Shown in pieces: positions 1-12,619 of a stretch of 64,000 nucleotides of DNA. The position numbers and the translations under genes are program-made. Source of the stretch: Glandiceps talaboti (lineage: Eukaryota > Hemichordata > Enteropneusta > Spengelidae). The stretch spans positions 14,392,012-14,456,011 of the forward strand of contig NC_135564.1 in NCBI RefSeq assembly GCF_964340395.1. Reading direction: 5' to 3'. Each line of letters opens with the position of its first letter. The stretch's first letter is position 1. The notes below the pieces were generated by a model, which was not told where the DNA came from, searched no databases, and saw nothing but the letters and a program-made list of their open reading frames with translations.

Positions 1-133
1 AGGTATACAATAAGTGATAGTTGAAATTTACATGAAAATAATGCATTGTAAGGTATACATGATTGTTCATATATACAATAAACAATGCATTGTATTACTA
101 GTACATACATCTACATGCATACATATGGTAAGC

Positions 134-135
<2 letters not shown>

Positions 136-170
<35 letters not shown>

Positions 171-171
171 T
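136..171. repeat. TCA trinucleotide microsatellite
   Basis: About twelve perfect copies of atc. It may be part of an acidic coding run on the minus strand, but this is not established. Confidence 0.9.
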
Positions 172-372
172 TCCCCACTAGTATTTTTACAGTCATTATA
201 TAAACACTAAATGAAATTTCATTTTGACAAGAAACAAGAACAAGGAAAAATCCAATCTTAAGAATATAATCATACTAACTTGGACAACAGAATTGAGCTT
301 CACCAGTCTGAAGTAACCAAATGTACATGTACATTAAAGTCTGTACTTGGAGTTGTTATCTCAGGTAGGAGT

Positions 373-489
373 TCATTCAGCCTCCCTGTTCACCGTCTCA
401 TTGTCACTCAAAGTGTGAAGTAACTCAAACAACACCCAGGCATTTTCTAGCTGTTGCATGATTTCATTGGCCCACTCATCATAACATTC
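373..489 (-). CDS. Weak candidate exon or gene relic with helical residues
   Basis: A 39-codon open stretch on the minus strand reads ECYDEWANEIMQQLENAWVL then FELLHTLSDNETVNREAE and a stop at 375-373. The helical, acidic composition looks coding. No good acceptor precedes it. A decayed homologous copy with stops lies about 820 bp to the right (about 1150-1290), so this may be a relic of a tandemly duplicated exon. Confidence 0.2.
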   Translation of the reverse strand, partial: ECYDEWANEIMQQLENAWVLFELLHTLSDNETVNREAE

Positions 490-1379
490 AATTTACAATT
501 AATTTATATGATTGCCAAGTGCTATCGCTTGTCATTCATGTCACCATGGTAGCCTTGTTGAAATCAATGGTCAATGAGTTTCCGATTGGGCAATAGGTCA
601 AGTGTCACTGCAGGGGTAGGATCCAAAACGACAAAACATAATGTCTCATATTTTGAGCTGTTTTCTTATAATCGTTGAGACCATAAAGTCGTAAAATCAT
701 TTCAGTATTATGAGTATGCATTGTTAGATGTTTAATGTGTGGAGCTATATATGTCACTGTTGAGTTATTGTAGAATCTACTAGCTGCCACTGTCTTGAAA
801 ATACTAATAACGGCCTATCTGATATCATCCTGTAATTGTGCAATAGTGAATAACATACATGTGTGATGGTAATATTGAAAAAGTCAACTATCAACTATCG
901 TCAACATAAATATCATTATTGTCATCATCGCCATCATCATCTTCACCGTCACCTTCAATTTTGCAATTGTTTTTATGGTTATTAACATTATTAACAGTAA
1001 ATTAAATCCTAATTTCACAAGTTGCAAGAACAGTAACAAATTAAGCCTATTAAGAAAGCCAATGATACATGTAATATAAACATAATACTAACTTGAACGG
1101 TAGAATTCTGTCGTTGCAGTGATTTATAAATGAAGCCCAACTCACATGTTGTTATCTCAGCAGTTCATCATCACTACAAGTGTACAACTTCACACACCAC
1201 ACCCAAGCAATTTCTTTTTATTCATTTCATTAGCTCAACCAGCGTAAAATACAATTTGCAATTAATTGACATGGATTGCCGAGTGCATTGCTTGTTATGT
1301 ATGTCACCATGGTAGCATGGTAGAAATTGTTGGTCATTCAGTCTGCAATCAGGCCTGTCAAACATTCAATGACTTGTGC

Positions 1380-1936
1380 ATATACTTCAAATTTACTGAA
1401 CAATACAGTTGGTATAGTATGCATTCTTAGTTCAGTTGTCAAAGTTGTTAAAATGTATGATCTAATGATTAGACGCATGACTGAATCTGATTTTTTTTTT
1501 CTCATTTGACATGTCCATCACACAATCTACTCAATACCATGAATTACACACTCTTGTAAAGTGTCATAATTCGTAGCATCTGCACTGAATCAGAAGTGAA
1601 GCTATCACATTTACATCATGAGAAACTTGAAAGTTCACTTTATATATTGACAAATGTAATAGAAGTGAAACATATCAGTGTGTATTTTAGTTCAAACTTA
1701 CATACTGACAGAGCTATACATTGGCAGAGTGTTGTCCATTGCTTGAAATGCATACTTTAATTGTTACCGCACTATTAAGTCTCCAAAGTTCTGATGAATT
1801 ATTAAGTTTCTCATTTCACATATACAGTAACTGTAGAGGTTGACCATCTGGACAGTAGATGTTATGTGTATTATTTGTGTAATCTATCACACATACTTTT
1901 ATGGTATGCAGTTTCAAAAATACTACTCTAGCAATC
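1380..1936. other. Non-coding stretch with one short exon-like segment
   Basis: No gene is recognised. A minus-strand segment at about 1703-1742 lies between an AG and a near-consensus donor gtaagttt and could be a 40 bp exon. This is too short to support alone. Confidence 0.3.
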
Positions 1937-2243
1937 AAGGTCTCAGTTTACTTAAGATAGATGCGAATCGAAACTGTTGTTGCTCAATGTGGTAGACTAC
2001 ATGTACAGAAGTGGGTGATAGTGGTCACCAGCCTCTGTTGTGCAGATGTAATCACACTGTAATCTAGAAAGTGTAAACACATTGGAAGTCCCAAAAAATG
2101 TACACTGCAAGATGATGGAAGTCATCAGAAATGCTACTCTACTCTGAGTACAATTAAATCAACATCCAAATAAATAGCTAATATCAACATGTTGCAGCAA
2201 TAGTTTTAGTTTGTGTCTATCTGGGTAAACTGAGAGACCTCGA
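1937..2243. mobile_element. Foldback element family B, copy 1
   Basis: Ends form imperfect inverted repeats of about 55 bp: aaggtctcagtttac...agatag at the left, matched by ctatctgggtaaactgagag at the right, with actattg/caatagt blocks inside. The core words match copy 2 at 10859-11141 in opposite orientation. No coding capacity; MITE-like. Confidence 0.75.
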
Positions 2244-2787
2244 TTATAGAAAACTTTACCTTTTTAAACAAATTTTTCTCTTTCCGCTATTTGGGTTCCC
2301 ACACACTACCAAAAATACTCATGTACCACATTTTCCCCCCTCTGTTCCATCCAAGGTTACAAAAATCTAAACACAAAAAATACTTCTATTTGAAAAGAAA
2401 AAAAGTAATTCTACTGCAGTAGACACAAAATAGCATGATTGTCTGGAGAAATGATGTTGTTGTATAGATGACAAGTTGGATTGATAACTGAAGCCTAATC
2501 AGTGAGTATTCTTTCCAGAGAGGAAATTTAATTTGTTGTTCACACTATAGGCGATTACCTGATAAAAATCTTTAAGCTGGAATGTGTTTGAACTGACTAT
2601 TATATGTATAAGTGGGGTATAGGATGTACATGTATGTTGTCAAAGGGATCCTGTTTAAAAGCTGGCATGTCCTTGAAGGCTGATATACCAAAAGAATTTC
2701 CAAACACTGAAAAATGCATTGATTGTGATTGTTTTGCTAAAAGGCACAAACAGCTAAATTTAATCTTGGCAGGGATATATAGCAGTC

Positions 2788-3203
2788 TTAATGTAGAATA
2801 CACTTTAGAAATAAACTGTGTCAACTTTTGCTGTTGCTTTGTTCAAGGAAAATCCAACATGTTTTCAGTTAAAATCAAGAAAGAAAATTAGGGTCAGAGC
2901 ACACAGTTTTAGAAATAAAGGTCAAACTGCTATCAAAAAATGTAGTCATTTTTAAAATCCGTTATGGCCACCAAATAACTCTTTGGGCAAATGGAAACAA
3001 GCTGGTGAACACCCAACGTTGTTTTTGTATTATAAAAGGACCAGAAATAAGGTTTCAAATGGCCCTTGGCAAAGTTTGGAGAGGATTGAATTAATCAAGA
3101 ATTTTGATTTTTATTGATGTGTTTATATAATTTCATTGTGAGGCTGCTCTCCCAAGGAGCCCTCATGGAAATTTGTCTCGAGGCACATTTTACCTTGACT
3201 ATT
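2788..3203 (+). mobile_element. MITE family A, copy 1
   Basis: Dispersed repeat of about 350-410 bp bounded by diverged terminal inverted repeats related to ttaaggtaaaatgcacctcg. Internal landmarks in order: cttttgctgttgctttg, ggtcagagcac, aaaatccgttatggccacc, tttggagag. Shared with copies at 9591, 15951 and 46619. Confidence 0.75.
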
Positions 3204-3848
3204 AAAGATGATGACTCGGAGGAAAAATAGATAAATCAATTTGAATATTAAGTATGTTCTCTGTCTGTCCCCATGGAATTATAATAATAGAAATAACCCA
3301 AGTTTTGAAATCTCTTAAACTTGATATTTTAGTATTCAAATCATGTTAACACAGTGTTACTGTAACCTCTATCTTTCACAACCTTTTACAGTGTTCCTTT
3401 TCTGACTTTTATTTTGTTGTACATAGTTACTACAAACATTAACTGATCACTAGCATAGGTAGTTATATGCCATCCACAAGCTAATCACAAATACCATGTG
3501 CAAACCAATTTATATGTGTTCAAACAGAATATATGGGATTTATACCGGTATACCCTGGTCATTCTGCATGTACGTCATGTCAGCATCCACATTTGTTCTG
3601 CAGTTCTTGAAATTTGAGTGTAAAACTGTTGAGAATCACCATTATTTTCATCATTTCCTAAATTTGGCTTATGCAAGTATGGTTACACATGTATTATTTT
3701 TCCAAATATGAAATGTTTGTATACATTTTCGTAGTGGCTTGGGTGTATTTTATTATTACATTTATACACAATAATATGTTTAAAACAGAATATTAGCACT
3801 AGATTCTAAGTTAACATTAACTTAATATGTAATTGGTTATTTGATAAT

Positions 3849-4030
3849 GGGGGGGGGGGGGTACTCCCACTTATTATGTATATGTGCCACCCTTTGGGGT
3901 GGGGATTTTCACCCTTTGGTCTAAAATGGGTACTGTGTATTGTTAGGGATGAGGAGTCTAAAATGGGGTCCACTTTACAAAATTTTCGATTTTGTTTTGT
4001 CTAGAATGGGGTCCTGGATAGAACCACATA
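3849..4030 (+). repeat. Dispersed gtctaaaatggggtc repeat, copy 1, with 13-base G-run
   Basis: A G13 run, then tactcccacttattatg, ccctttggggtg, and repeated gtctaaaatggg words. The same order is seen at 40795-41155 and, inverted, at 41545-41745. Confidence 0.7.
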
Positions 4031-4039
4031 ATAAATTCT

Positions 4040-6346
4040 CGACAAGTTCAGAATTTCCCTTGGAAATTTCCCCCAGCTAATTCACTGGTTGGCATTTTCA
4101 TATCAGTGATTATGGAAAAAAGAAAGAAAAAAAGCTACTTTTTGAATACATAGCGATGTTATTAAAATCGATATTTACGTGACGATTCCTAGCATGCGCG
4201 ATTTAAATTGATGGTACACTAAAGTGACTGTACACTGACTCCTTGCTAATATGTATCTTATATCTCTATTGTATGTTGGCTTAACTTTGAATAATAATGT
4301 GTCCAGTTAAAAATTGTAACTTTTTGCAGCAAATTAAAAATTCTTTGTGCGGGAAAGTACAAAAGAACTGCGCACATTTACTACATGTATTTTCCGCGAG
4401 TAACAGTATCTTGAAAGTCTCCTTCATTTGAAGATAGCGAGTCACAATTATAATGTCAGCGAGTGAAACTCAAAAGAAAAGATGGAAAAAGTCGTTCAAC
4501 GAGAGGTCGCCTGCTATGCTGCATGCAGTGAATCCAGAGATGCGCTCGATCTCATTTATATATCTTGTTCCTTATATTAAAACATTTCATACTGATAAAA
4601 CGGCTGGTCTCTTTTTGGAATATTTGGTGGCCATGAAAAACTATTAAACTAGGTACGCAGTTTAAGATCCACTTTTTGAAGATCCACTTTCAATAATTGT
4701 GTTTGACGTTGTCTTTAGTTGAAATGTTGTTTGATATAATTATCTCATTGTACACTGACACTAGCATTATTCCGCAATTCATTTTGTGACAATTTGCTAT
4801 GGAGAGAATGGCCCTGAATTTGTAAACAGAGCTGTACCTTCGACATCAAAATCCAAACTTCAGTTTCCATTATAATAATAATGACAAAGAGAATTCACTG
4901 ACTTCACTTTGGGTTCCGACATAAACGAGGCCATAAAAGTTTTGGGAGTTAGGTAAAGGAAATGATTATTTTGTTGTGTTACTTGTTTGAGAAAGCACCA
5001 TCCAATTTTTTACTTTGAATGTTACATCTTTTCGGCAACGTACTTTGAAAGATACGACATTAGGCCAGAAAAATGAAAAAGTTGTCCAACCTACCCATAT
5101 ATTTTTTTCTGGTGATCGGCAATATATCCTCATGCGGGCTTCGCATTTTTTTTTTCAAAATTAAGGATATTTCTTTATATTTTTTGAATAGTACATGTAA
5201 CAATATACAATTGAGTCTATTCCAAATTATATAATATCTTATACAGTGGTTTACTTGGCTCTTATGATGCATACAAGCATGAATTGAGATTAAATTAAGC
5301 TGTTGCATATCCAATGTGCACTAAAATGAATTGAACAAAGGTTTACGACCATTGGAGTGGGCTGAGCAGTCATTGGGCCATCACAAGTCTGAAAGTCTTG
5401 AAATGTTTTGCTCTTTGTTTGGGATTTTTTGAACCAAATTAAACTTCAGGAGAAGTCATTTACCAAGTGCACATCTGCAAAATATATAGCTTTGCCACAA
5501 CAAAATACACTTCCAGATAATATGTCATGCATAGCATAATTGTTTCAATTCTAGTATTTTATTACCATATTCAAGCATTGTAAAACTTTAAAATTATGTC
5601 TATGGTTTGATATTTTATGCCTCTAAATGACCTCCTACACTGCCATATTTTCAATTTGTTTTTACCTTTGGAGTTGTCTCCTTTCAATCAGTAGCAATCA
5701 AGGTGATAATTGTCTTTCTCCCAAAACAAGATGGAAGGTGTCTGACTAAGTATCTCCCTGTATAGGTTAGAGCTAATTAGAGACACCTCTGTATACATGT
5801 GAAATCCACACCCTGTGTAAATCTCGTTCGGAGTATTATTGTAGTTGGCGATCACTGGTATTTTTTATGCATCATTGTACCATATGATTTTATATCTCCA
5901 CTGTAGTGTAGGTGACAGAAGGGGTGGCTAAGATAATGCTTGAGTTTCATTTGGCGGCGCTTAACTTTTTTTTAGCAGAGAGGGTGAGAGGAACTACACC
6001 ATTTGTTTAACCGTAAATTGTGTACATTTCCTAACTGTAGCTATGCAGACAAATTGCATGAGATAGTATCAAGATGACTGAATAAGTTCTATCTAAACTT
6101 GACCTGAAATATTTTGCTATCAGTATATATGGTTTGTTTTATCCTTGTCAAGCATTGTGAAAAAATGAAATAGACCTACTTACCCAATGTGGTCGGTTAG
6201 GTTACTCGACCAGCATTTTTTATTTTTTCTGGCCTTACATATGATATTTATTTGCATATTTTAAAATAGATATTATGTAAATTGCATGCAAATGTAAATT
6301 AGCACTTTTCTAAATTTTAAATGCATGATTGCACCAAGACAAAGTT

Positions 6347-6380
<34 letters not shown>

Positions 6381-9054
6381 CAATTTAGTCAGGCTACGGC
6401 CCTGTAACCTCATGTAGTTACAAGTTACAACTCTAGAGAAGAACTCATTAATTATATAGAGGAGGTTTAACTTTCTGTATACGATTATAACAATCAAGTT
6501 AGAGCCGGGAGACGTAACCTTGAATAAATTAAAATTGTCTCTGGGTTAATCTATTTTTAAATAGATGATATATCTAGATTAATATGCGTGACCAGATTAG
6601 GCTAATATATTTATAGATTTTATTCACTGTTAACTGCAGCTGCAAACTGCAAATCCCAGATTACTTTCATATTACTCTTTTCAATCTTTAGTCTTACTTG
6701 GGTCAAAATTGACTGAAGGGTTTTGGCTGGGAATTCATCCCACCTTTAAGATGATCAAAGTGTAGCTGGAACTGTCATCAATACATTAAAAGACGTTTCA
6801 TCACTCCAGGAAAAATAATTTATATTTTTATGCGATATGTAACTTTTCTGAAAAAAAAAGAAAGGAATTTGGATGAATTTGATTTGGGTTTTCTGGCTAA
6901 TGTCACAGATTTTGTTTCATACAACAGATCAATGTAACTTCAGAAATGGCACAGCTCTCCAAGTCGGGTACATGTATAACACCTGTTTACTGAATCGATA
7001 CCACAAATAGTCTAAGAACTGTAGGAATGTAAATGAAACCTGTACAAAACCACTCGCCAAACAGATTTAGGGATATTTTACTTCATTTGCATACATGCAT
7101 GCATAATTTCTGTTCTCGTGAAATAGTCTTGGGATGTCATTAGTGTAATCTTTGTTTATTGTACATGTACATAGTAAAACTTGAAAACATTTTTTGTGAG
7201 TTTTACAGAGTTTCCAATCAAATGAACAATGAAGTACTGCAACATATTAAATATATTAATACTGAACTTGTTGCAATGCATTAACATGCTGGGTAGACTT
7301 GGCTATAATACTATAGTAGTCACAACATTGCCTACACTGTACCAGGTGGCAAATTTATTACTTTGTTAATGCTGCCAAATGCATTGTTGCAAATAAACCT
7401 GTCTTTTGGATGACATCATCACAACCAGATATACAAAGCAATGTGTAACAACACCAAACCTTGAGTAACTGTAAGAGGTGCCCAATTTGAAATTTGCTAT
7501 GGTTTAAGTTATCGATAATGAAACGTACAGTTGCGACACTTAATTTCTGTGCAAAGACACAAACCTACATGTATCAAAATGGTGCAGTAGTCCATAGTTA
7601 ATACTTCAGTCAGAAGCACTGTAAAACATAGTAAGGATATACATTTTGTAATATACATTGTCAGTGAATGAAAAAGTCAGATCTTTAAGTATACGAAAAG
7701 TCATATTTATTGACATAAGATTAAAAATTGCTATCATGGCTTGAAAAATCCGTATTATTGAAGAGTTCACAAAAGGGGATGGATGTTTTTATTCACAGAT
7801 AGTATTTTGTGATCTTGTTTGTCTTGAAATTATTACAAAAGAAAGTGAAGTTTATCAGTCATGGTCAATTGATTAAAACAGAAGTGACTATTAAGCTGAA
7901 AGTGAGGCTCTTGACTTCATCACATGTACAATGCACATTTGCAGTACGTGATTCCCTTTGAGGTCTAAGTCCCGTCTTGAAATGTTAAATCCATATTACC
8001 CTATTTCAAGTACAATTGTGCAAAAGATATTTGAATACTACTAGTATAATTTACAAGTTTTTTATTCCATCATGGAAGAGTATACACGCTCTATAATCAC
8101 ATACGCCTTGTCGTTTCAGGATTGCATGCGAAACTAAATCTTATAAAACCTGTGGTCAATTCACTGAATATTGGACTTGATCAACTCAATAATGAATGTA
8201 CTTTTTTTGACGTCAGATTCAGGATTTACTTTACTTTGTTGTAATGCATCACGACAATATACGCACGCATAGGAGATGGCAAACAAAACGTTGCTGCACA
8301 ATACATTTGTGTAAAGTTATTACTAGTTGATTTAGGACCCTAAAGAAGGCTGCCAAGTACTTGATGTCCTACATAGTAAAAACATATAGCCCATGTTAAC
8401 CTCAATTTGTAACAAAGTTAGCGACACTGATGTCACCGTGACTACTTTGTAGTGCCATGAGGAAACATGACATGATGAAGAATTGAGTTTAGCGATAGTT
8501 ATTGAGTTTAGATATTTGACAATCTGTTTAATGGGCTGGATGGTTAGATTGCAATTCGTTGTTAGCTGTTCTACAATTTGGAGATTCATTGTGCATGCTC
8601 TATATGCAGAGACTTGACTGTTGGCATGAGCAGCTTTAAGCTGACAGATGAAAGTCCAGTGATGCCTAAAGTCAGAAATTGTTATCTTAAGTTCTTTCTT
8701 TCTGCAATGTTTTTGTTTGCGTGGCTTTCACACTTTCATGCTGTATATTACTTTTGTTCAATAGTCCTGCCCATTTTGGTCAAACAAAGTTATCGCATTG
8801 AATTGAATTGAATGCTCTGAAAGGGAATACACTTTGTAATAATCCAATTTAAAGTTCAACGACATGTAGGCATGTCCTCAGTGATAACGCTCAACATACA
8901 CACATCAACACAATCTTACAAATCTAGAAGCGCAGCAGATAATGTAAAAATGAAATCTCAATATCCTCAATTCCCTTACTTCTGTGTAAATGTACATGTA
9001 CATGTAGGTGTGTTTGCATCAAGTTCTAGGAAATTGTGCTCTTAGTGTACGACT
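4040..9054. other. 5 kb without a recognisable gene
   Basis: Contains a 29-base C-run (6350-6378). A 64-codon frame at 4453-4647 (MSASETQKKRWKKSFNERS at its start) sits in a locally CpG-richer patch but resembles no family and lacks supporting splice context. Nothing else is supported. Confidence 0.4.
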
Positions 9055-9330
9055 GTTTTGCACAAGCTAAGTTTATGAACTTTTTATGCAAGTGGAGACT
9101 TAAAACCTCAATTTAACTATTGTAAAATGTTAATGTCAATAAATGTCTTCTGTAACATTGCAGCTGTCTAGTACTGGCACTATTAAAAGTTTAATTTTTG
9201 GATTTCCTCAATATTTTTTAATAATATAAAATATTACTTTTTATGTTAATACCAAGTATGAGTTTAGTCAGTTGCAATTGATAGTCAAGTAAAATTCCTT
9301 CAGTAAGTATAGTACTGAATAAGTTATGAA
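9055..9330 (+). repeat. Ancient dispersed repeat, copy 1
   Basis: Shares a colinear set of words with 32990-33270, such as cacaagct, tgttaatgtcaat, tcagtaagta and tagt/gaatactg. Divergence is high. No ends or coding capacity can be defined. Confidence 0.45.
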
Positions 9331-9461
9331 TATGAAACAAAGATTATGCTCTTAAACATACTTAAACATACATGTTTACATGAGCTTTTTAACTTTTACT
9401 ACAATCTACTATTGTTCCTGTTCAGCACCATAGAACATTAGGTCGTATTGGATTTTGATCA

Positions 9462-9485
9462 ATTGATTGATTGATTGATTGATTG
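9462..9485. repeat. GATT tetranucleotide microsatellite
   Basis: Six near-perfect gatt copies after atcaattgatt. Confidence 0.85.
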
Positions 9486-9590
9486 AAGTATAAACTCGGC
9501 TTCCCCTTTAATGAAATAGTATTAGCTAAGTGTATATTATAATTGTACATGTACATGAAAACAATTAATTCTATAAATTATTGTGGTCAT

Positions 9591-9958
9591 TTTGTTAAAT
9601 GCACCTCAATAGACTGTTTAAACTTTTGCTGTTACTTTGATCAAGAATACCCCAACCTATTTAAAGGTGAAATCAAGGAAAATAATCAGGGGTCACCATA
9701 CAAATTTATGATATAGAGGTCAAAATGTTATCAAAATTAAGCCATTTTAGAATCCAATATGGCCACCAAATACTATGTTTTATACTCTACCGGGAAATAT
9801 TCAAAATTGTCAGTTGCCTTGAAACCAAGACAGTTGACCTCTAAATTGCTTTTATTATTTCAAAAGGAGTGGAAGCAAGCTTCTATATGGCTAAGTTTGG
9901 AGAGATTTTAGGAACTTTGGTTTTAAGTGAAATTTGTCCGCGGGGCACATTCTAACAT
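9591..9958 (+). mobile_element. MITE family A, copy 2
   Basis: Left end gttaaatgcacctcaatag and right end cggggcacattctaac are inverted repeats. Internal words cttttgctgttactttg, ggtcaccatacaa, gaatccaatatggccacc match copies 1 and 4. No open frame of note. Confidence 0.8.
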
Positions 9959-10858
9959 AAGTGGATGATAGAAAATTTTATGATTAATTTACTGTACGTA
10001 CGCTATTATTTCCTCATTTTGATTATGAAATAAATAATACATAAGTCCTGATGTGATATTGGTGCAATTTTAGTTTAATATATGCATCATTAGTCAACTA
10101 AGTGATTTTCAGTGATTAGGTTCACCCTGAGGAGTAGCCTCCTTAGTAACTTGATCACGTTATCAATGATATGTCTTTGCTACAGATGTGTGTCAAGTCT
10201 TGTATTCAACCTATAGACACTGTTCTACAGTGTACCAGTATGTAGTGAGATAATTAAATGTTATTCCCCGATATTTTTCTTCGTTCAGCCAAGGAATATA
10301 CAAGTGACCTACATATGTATTATATAGGGGCCTTTGTCACTACTAGTCTAGTGACTCGTGGGGACAACCCTCACGTCATGAGTATTTTCCAGCTGAATGA
10401 TGAAAAATAATGGTGAATAACATAATTATACCAAAGCCAGTAATATCAAAGAAAAATCCTGAAAAGAAATTGTTTAGACTAATATCTCAAACATAGCAGA
10501 ACTAGTGATGTAGACATACAATGTCATGACATAGATGCATGTTGTAATGATTTAGAATGACCACAGTATATATTCCATATTTTTTGTGAAACTTAGCTCG
10601 TGCATCGTATAATATTTGTTATATAATGACATTTTCTTCATGCATATAACACTCTGCGTTTGAGATATTTATTGTAAGCTTTTCCACATGTATGGGAATA
10701 TTTTATTCGTCCATGGTATAGTAATACATTTGCCTTGTAGTCTATATATTTTGCTGTTCTCTAGAATATGACACTTTTAAGAGCTTTGTTTAAATATACA
10801 TCTGAGACAGAATGCGACCATCTATGTGCATAGATGTACAAATAGTACCTGGGTAGTT
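9959..10858. other. Non-coding stretch
   Basis: AT-rich sequence with no supported gene, RNA or repeat structure. Confidence 0.4.
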
Positions 10859-11141
10859 GAACCTTCAGTTTTCTAAAATAGACACAAACTAAAACTATTG
10901 TGGCAACATATTGATACAACAGTAGTAAGCTATTGAATGGAAGTATATTCTCAGTAGGGAGGTGTCTCTGAAAACTAGTTTATATAGAGTTCCATGAACT
11001 TGCAGTGCTGATTTGGGACTTCCAATGTTTACACTATGTTGATCACAGGGTGATTAGAATTCACAACAGTGGTACTGCAATCACCTATTTGTGTAATATA
11101 CCACATTGAAGAACAATAGATTTGGTTTGAAACTGAAGGCT
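10859..11141. mobile_element. Foldback element family B, copy 2
   Basis: Terminal inverted repeats accttcagttttctaaaat and gtttgaaactgaaggct, with gacacaaactaaaactattg opposite aacaatagatttgg. The interior shares gggacttccaatgtttacac with the reverse complement of copy 1. Confidence 0.75.
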
Positions 11142-11589
11142 AGATTACACCAGTGTCATATTGTTCCTAGACAGGTCAAAACTTTTAGTTTAATTGGTCA
11201 GGAAAAGAAATGACTCACCAATTTACATATAAATGTATGTGATATCCTTAAGCACAGTTTCAATCTAATGAAGCAGTTTGACAATGAACTACATTTTGTA
11301 TTATCACGATCACGACGTCATAACTGTCTTTCCTTTAGGTCATATGAGGAGACAACCAATATAACCTTCACCTCTCTAATGTAAGGATCTGCACTGAACT
11401 CTATAGGGACCTGCCCACAAGTCACAACTCTTAGTAAGTAGTTGTCACCCTGAATGTGCAGAGAATGTTTCTAGAATGGTGGAAACCTTTCAATGGATAC
11501 ATGTACCTAGATATGTCATGTACCTATTCAGAATACATGAACAGACACTGCACATGTATCAAGGGTATTTGTAGAGAATTTCCACTCAT

Positions 11590-12115
11590 TGAATTTTTTG
11601 CTCTCTATTAACATCCTGCCCAGTCGGTAATAATGCTCCATATACTGATGGTTACATTGACAATGTCAAGTACAATACACTTAATCTAATATTAGAAAAT
11701 GTTAAACTTTTTTAAAACTCGGATATGCTCCCTTTTCTTTTTCTTTTTTGCTCTCAATTGACATCCTGTCCAGTTGCTAATGAATGCTCCATGTGCTGAT
11801 GGTTACTTGATAACACCATGTACATTATAATTTTAATACTAATATCAGGTAATGTTATATCGTGATCATGTTATACAAAATGTAGTTTATTTGCAAACCT
11901 ATAATCAAAGTATAATCAAACTATGCTTAACAATATTTAATCTAATACCAGGGACTGTTAATTTTTTCAAAATATAACTGTGATGTGCTGATGTTTGCAT
12001 TGACAATACCAAGTTACTGTATTTTTTAATACATACGTGTGTAATCAAATATCCGAGAATGTTAAAAATTTTCAAACATAATAATAATAATTTAGATATG
12101 GGTCCTTTTTCTTTT
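11590..12115 (+). repeat. Tandem repeat, about 150-180 bp units, three copies
   Basis: Units carry tttttgctctc, acatcctgyccagt, aatgctcca and ctgatggtta (the last word at about 11646, 11798 and, decayed, 11978). Copies are diverged. Confidence 0.65.
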
Positions 12116-12551
12116 CTTTGTCGTTGTGCATGCTCCCCTGATATCTATTCATTCAGTGATTTAGATATATTTTTTTCACAATATCTTTGTTTCACTATCA
12201 AAAAATTAATTTGGTATATGATATCCCTTTTCTGCCAGGATATGAGTTTTGTTAACCTTAATTGTGACTACCCTCCTAAAATGAACATTTCCGTCTTAAA
12301 ACCTTGGTTCACAAAACAGATTAGTATCACCATATGAATAATGCATGTATTGATCTATGTCCTGATTCCCATAACAAGGTCTTTTTTAAAATAAAATTAT
12401 AAGTTTCATGTAACGTGATAGTGCAATAGAAATAATGCATCGTGATCCTAGGGCTGTTCAGGGTTAATACATGTCCATACTACTCTTGATTTCATCAAAT
12501 ATTCTCCACCGCAGTGCCGGTTTCTGCTAGCTTGATGGATTATACTATACT
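12116..12551. other. Non-coding stretch
   Basis: A 92-codon frame at 12059-12337 overlaps the end of the tandem repeat and has no family resemblance. It may include the eroded body of whatever element carried the ribozyme-like fold that follows. Confidence 0.3.
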
Positions 12552-12604
12552 ACTCTACCCTGAAGAAAACCTCCTGTGTGAGGTCGAAACAATTTGGTAA
12601 TAAA
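12552..12604 (+). ncRNA. Hammerhead-ribozyme-like fold, probably a retroelement relic
   Basis: CTGAAGA (12560-12566, fits CUGANGA) is followed by a 5 bp hairpin (acctc 12569-12573 with gaggt 12580-12584, 6-base loop), then C and GAAA (12586-12589). Sequence before the core (tacc) can pair with ggta at 12596-12599 as stem I. Stem III is very short and the base of stem II is mismatched, so activity is doubtful. Similar short-stem-III hammerheads are known in Penelope-like elements and retrozymes. Confidence 0.35.
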
Positions 12605-12619
12605 GTATAACAGACAAAA

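Larger units (their letters stand above)
130..1360. repeat. Decayed tandem duplication, period about 820 bp
   Basis: Blocks near 130-610 and 900-1360 share order and words: a tcatcatc run, then a tactaacttg segment, gttgttatctcag, acaattaatt, and tgtcaccatggtag. The copies are strongly diverged. On the minus strand the tcatcatc blocks read as acidic runs (for example EGDGEDDDGDDDN from about 950 to 910). Confidence 0.6.

Noticed and set aside
2604-2891. 95-codon plus-strand open frame
   Set aside because: Its second half runs into a MITE family A copy and it resembles no protein family.
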